A stretch of DNA of 64,000 nucleotides from contig DGXY01000052.1 of NCBI GenBank assembly GCA_002396885.1, positions 62,996 to 126,995 on the forward strand. Direction: 5' to 3'. The DNA is from Akkermansiaceae bacterium UBA5020. GTDB lineage: Bacteria; Verrucomicrobiota; Verrucomicrobiia; Verrucomicrobiales; DEV007. Every line of letters starts with the position of its first letter. Position 1 is the stretch's first letter. Both the position numbers and the translations under genes were made by a program. Of this stretch, positions 61,369-64,000 are shown piece after piece. The notes beneath the pieces were generated by a model. That model ran no database searches. It worked only from the letters and a program-made list of their open reading frames with translations, and had not been told where the DNA came from.

Positions 61369-62274
61369 ATGAACGTTCACCATCTCGAGCTCTACTATTA
61401 CGTGGCCAAACACGAGGGAATCACCGAGGCCGTCCGCAAGATGCCCTACGGGATCCAGCAACCCGCCGTGAGCGGTCAGATCTCGTCTTTGGAAAAGGAT
61501 CTCGGAGTGAAACTCTTCCAGCGCCGCCCCTTCGCCCTGACGCCCGCCGGCGAGGAGCTCTATGATTTCATCCAGCCTTTCTTCTCGCGCATCGAGCAGA
61601 TCACGGCCCGCCTCCGCGGCGAGGAAAACGCCCATCTCCGCCTCGCCGCCTCGGCCGCGGCCCTTGGCAATCATCTCCCCGAGGTCCTGCAGACCCTCCA
61701 GCGCGAGGTCCCGACCTTGCGTCTGACTCTGCGCGAGCTGAGCAATCCGGAACTCGAGATGGCCCTGCGCAAACACGAGGCCGATGTCGCCCTCGCCGTG
61801 CTCCATCGCAAGACCGGTCCGGGCATCGAGACGATCAAACTCCTCGACCTGCCCCTTGCCCTCGCCGCTCCCGCCGCCTGCACGCTCGACAGCTACGAGG
61901 CCATCCTCGCGAACGCCACCGGTGGCACCCAGCTCCATCCCCTCATCACCCTGACGAAGAGCGAACCGGTCGCGCAATTGTTTCAGCGTGGGCTCCTCGC
62001 GACGAATTTGAAATGGGAACCTTCGATGGAGGTCTCCGAACTTGGGTTGATCCTCCAATACGTCGCCAAAGGCTTCGGCTTCGGTGTCGCCGTCGACATT
62101 CCCGGCGTGGCCTGGCCCGAGGGCGTGAAAAAAATCCGCCTGCCCGCGGAGTTCCCGCCCCTCACGCTCGGCGCCTTGCACACCGGCGAGCTGAAGCCGG
62201 TCGCGGAGCGCTTCCTGCAGCTCGTGCGCGACCAGGCGGGCCTGCTCAAGAAGGCCTTGCGCAAGGGGAATTGA
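61369..62274 (+). CDS. LysR-family transcriptional regulator
   Basis: 301 residues. The N-terminal helix-turn-helix (about 1-65) reads LELYYYVAKHEGITEAVRKM, then IQQPAVSGQISSLEKDLGVKLFQRRPFALTPAGEEL. The remainder is a two-lobed effector-binding domain (LRLAASAAALGNHLPEVLQTL, ADVALAVLHRKTGP, MEVSELGLILQYVAKGFGFGVA). The ligand and targets are unknown; the neighbouring nadE is on the same strand and no divergent partner exists. Confidence 0.88.
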   Translation: MNVHHLELYYYVAKHEGITEAVRKMPYGIQQPAVSGQISSLEKDLGVKLFQRRPFALTPAGEELYDFIQPFFSRIEQITARLRGEENAHLRLAASAAALGNHLPEVLQTLQREVPTLRLTLRELSNPELEMALRKHEADVALAVLHRKTGPGIETIKLLDLPLALAAPAACTLDSYEAILANATGGTQLHPLITLTKSEPVAQLFQRGLLATNLKWEPSMEVSELGLILQYVAKGFGFGVAVDIPGVAWPEGVKKIRLPAEFPPLTLGALHTGELKPVAERFLQLVRDQAGLLKKALRKGN

Positions 62275-62387
62275 GGCAAACAGGACGAGAGGCGGGATGC
62301 CATTGCCCGCCGCCCCCCACCGATTCGACCGTTCCCTTTTGGCCGTCGGGATTGAGCCAATCGGTTCGCGAATGGGTTTCCGGAGCC

Positions 62388-62667
62388 GGATGCCGCATGG
62401 CATCCCAGCCCTTAGCCGGTGGTCGAGCGAGGAACGAGCGATACCACCGGGTGGCCGGATCGGAAAAATCGCGCATCCCGGAGGGATCCCAGCCTCTGTC
62501 CTTTGGCAAACGAAATCCCAACGGGAACGGTTCCAGACCGAAGGCAGTCAAAGGCCTGGAACCAACCTGCTGGCATCCCTGCCGGGATGCTCTAATCTCG
62601 AGAATCCGAATCCGGTGGTATCGCTTCGCTCGACCACCGGCTAAGAGCTGGGATGCTTACAGCATCC
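62388..62667. repeat. REP-like composite element with inverted end copies
   Basis: Copy A (62388-62450) has hairpin GGATGCC/GGCATCC and hairpin CCGGTGGT/ACCACCGG (62416-62450). Copy B (62612-62667) is the same module inverted, with CCGGTGGTATCGCTTCGCTC and GGATGC/GCATCC. Between them sit more short hairpins such as CATCCCTGCCGGGATG. It fills the 451-base gap after the LysR gene. Such GGATGC/CCGGTGGTATCGC elements recur in intergenic regions of Verrucomicrobia and other phyla (from memory). Confidence 0.75.
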
Positions 62668-62725
62668 ACTCGCAAAAAACGGTGCCTGACCTTTGGTGCG
62701 CCATGAAGTTCCACCCTGCGGTCCT

Positions 62726-63703
62726 TCACCCCAGCAAAGGTGCCTCGCCGGGACGGAACACGGTGATGCCGTAGTTCGAGCTTTTCTCCCGGAGGTATTC
62801 CGAGATGCGACCATCGACGACGCAGCAGCGGCCTTTGCTCCGCGACGAGGTCGCATGCATGAAGCGGCAGTTCTTGCCATCGCGCACCGCGAGACCGACG
62901 TGCGAGGTGTAGCTTGAGTGCCAGTCCGAAACGACCGCGATGACATCGCCGTCCTGCAGTTGGGACTCCACCGACGCGACGCGGGATTTCGGGATGTAGG
63001 TGATCGGCAATTGCGAGAGGCTCGCCTCGATCCTCGCAAAGTCGGAGAGCATCGCGGGATTGTTCCGAAGGTATCGGTTGTCGCTTCCGGGCACCTGCAT
63101 GTAGCGGACCTTGCGGCGGATCGGCACGCCACCGAGCGAGGGCGTCACAATCGTGCCGAGTCCCCGTCGCTGGTTGTCGGCGAAGACCTCCTCGAGGTGG
63201 TGCATGCGGCTCACGTAGGTGCCGTCGCAGACGCCGTTGCGGTAACGCTCGAGCTCGATGTAGTGGAGCATCGCCTCGCGCGACCAGAGGTGCGGCGGGT
63301 TCTTGATCATGCGGGCGAAGGCGAGCGAGGCCTCGTAGAAGGTCCAGCAATCGAGCAGGTCGAAATTCACCGAGGGCGACTCGATCTTGTTGTCGATCTC
63401 GAGAGTGTAGTTGCCGTAGGACGTGCCGCAGAGGGCCTTGCCGACGGTGACGGTGCGGGTCGGGAGGGCGAGGTTCGACCAATTCTCCTGACGGGCGCGC
63501 GCGCAGAGCTTTGAGAATTTCGCCTCCCCCTTGAAGACCACCGGCCACGGCAGACGCGGCTGACGCAGGGTCACGCTCGTGGAGCCTTGCTCGGGCAAGG
63601 TCTTACACTGGGTGAAGAGCAGCGCCGATCCCGCGCCCCCGAGGGCTTGGAGGAAATGGCGGCGAGAGGAGGCAGGAACGGTGGGAACGGCGGGCAGGGA
63701 CAT
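62726..63703 (-). CDS. DUF1460 (amidase-like) lipoprotein with Tat signal
   Basis: 325 residues from ATG at 63703. The N-terminus has a twin-arginine signal (SSRRHFLQALGG) ending in a lipobox-like LLFTQC, so a Tat-exported lipoprotein. The mature domain follows the DUF1460 pattern of NlpC/P60-fold N-acetylmuramoyl-L-alanine amidase-like proteins: FDLLDCWTFYEASLAFARM with the nucleophile Cys, then HYIELERYRNG, SRMHHLEEVFADNQRRG, QLQDGDVIAVVSDWHSSYTSHVGLAVRDG with a His, and FMHATSSRSKGRCCVVDGRI. Probably acts on peptidoglycan (inference). Confidence 0.82.
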   Translation of the reverse strand: MSLPAVPTVPASSRRHFLQALGGAGSALLFTQCKTLPEQGSTSVTLRQPRLPWPVVFKGEAKFSKLCARARQENWSNLALPTRTVTVGKALCGTSYGNYTLEIDNKIESPSVNFDLLDCWTFYEASLAFARMIKNPPHLWSREAMLHYIELERYRNGVCDGTYVSRMHHLEEVFADNQRRGLGTIVTPSLGGVPIRRKVRYMQVPGSDNRYLRNNPAMLSDFARIEASLSQLPITYIPKSRVASVESQLQDGDVIAVVSDWHSSYTSHVGLAVRDGKNCRFMHATSSRSKGRCCVVDGRISEYLREKSSNYGITVFRPGEAPLLG

Positions 63704-64000
63704 GGGCGGGGAGGAGAGGCGGAACGCCTCCAAGATACCCGGACGCACGCCGGACTTCAACCGATCGTGCGCATCGTTTCGGGCGGGAATTCCACTTTGG
63801 GACCTCCCGGGCAAGCGAGCCGGGGCGGGAAATCGGGTAAACGGCTCCAGCGGCGAGCCGGTTCCAGGGTGATGGAAATTCGGAATTGGTCCCTGACGCT
63901 GTTTATGAAGGAAAATCGGAAATCGTTCCCTGACCCCGTTTACCCGCGCTTCTTGCCGAACGGGATGTGGAGGCTGAACCGGATAAGGAGGAGCCTACCC
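63704..64000. other. Region upstream of the DUF1460 gene, no gene supported
   Basis: 297 bases to the window edge. The first part must hold the promoter of the minus-strand lipoprotein gene. It contains the imperfect direct repeat at 63873-63942. A plus-strand frame (63579-63872) is antisense and unsupported. Confidence 0.4.
63873..63942. repeat. Imperfect direct repeat of about 34 bases
   Basis: Copies begin at 63873 and 63909 and share GGAAA, CGGAA, TCCCTGAC and GTTTA in the same order with a few substitutions. The GGTGCCTGACC at about 62681 may be a related partial unit. Function unknown. Confidence 0.65.

Overview
The window is GC-rich, densely coded bacterial chromosome. The gene content points to a heterotrophic member of the Verrucomicrobiota (inference, no marker gene tested). 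It combines a DUF1501 protein, a planctomycete-type cytochrome c/DUF1549/DUF1553 protein, a membrane-anchored planctomycete-type cytochrome, a formylglycine-type sulfatase, a eukaryote-type HisA, an MJ0042-type zinc-ribbon protein, and LPS-heptose genes that imply a Gram-negative envelope. No rRNA, tRNA, CRISPR array, prophage or complete insertion sequence was found. About 54 protein genes are supported; long ORFs antisense to them are shadows.

Layout. 1-6 kb: a cytochrome-like membrane protein cut by the window edge, a dynamin-like GTPase, gmhA and a kinase-only heptose-7-phosphate kinase, a thioredoxin/TPR protein and msrB. 6-8.3 kb: xerC, a DUF4912-like protein and hisF around an AT-rich divergent promoter. 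8.3-19.4 kb is the most accessory-looking part: a DUF1501 protein, an RHH/PIN toxin-antitoxin pair, an EF-hand/redoxin/cytochrome/copper-monooxygenase fusion, an asparagine synthetase, a transposase remnant and the DUF1549/DUF1553 giant. 19.4-31.5 kb: two unknown proteins, a lactate permease, pgi, a Dabb protein, an Rrf2 regulator divergent from cysI-cysJ, a Fur-family regulator and xerD. 31.5-42.5 kb: a large zinc-ribbon/membrane protein, an unrecognised 447-aa protein coupled to ruvA, two secreted proteins, a hybrid histidine kinase and a spermidine-synthase-like protein. 42.5-50.2 kb is core metabolism: prs, rplY, a glycosyltransferase, hisA, thiL-tsaE-tsaB, thiE and a PfkB kinase. 50.2-59.1 kb: two membrane proteins, then a minus-strand run pyrD, algI-like, algJ-like, sulfatase and a mobA-fdhD fusion. 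59.3-64 kb: nadE, a LysR regulator, a REP-like repeat element and a DUF1460 lipoprotein.

Functional links. cysI and cysJ form NADPH sulfite reductase, probably controlled by the divergent Rrf2 protein. thiL-tsaE-tsaB overlap by 1-4 bases and mix thiamine diphosphate and t6A-tRNA synthesis; thiE is divergent from them. AlgI-like and AlgJ-like proteins are an exopolysaccharide O-acetylation pair, followed by a sulfatase. hisF and hisA lie 38 kb apart, so histidine genes are dispersed.

The best leads are the four-module secreted fusion (10742-12976), the MobA-FdhD fusion (51522-52907), one perfect palindrome shared by the toxin-antitoxin promoter and the DUF1549 promoter, a 12-bp tandem array that repeats the pyrD stop codon, and a recurrent TTGTTAGG word that usually imposes rare Leu codons inside genes. 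No complete new defence or mobile system is evident.
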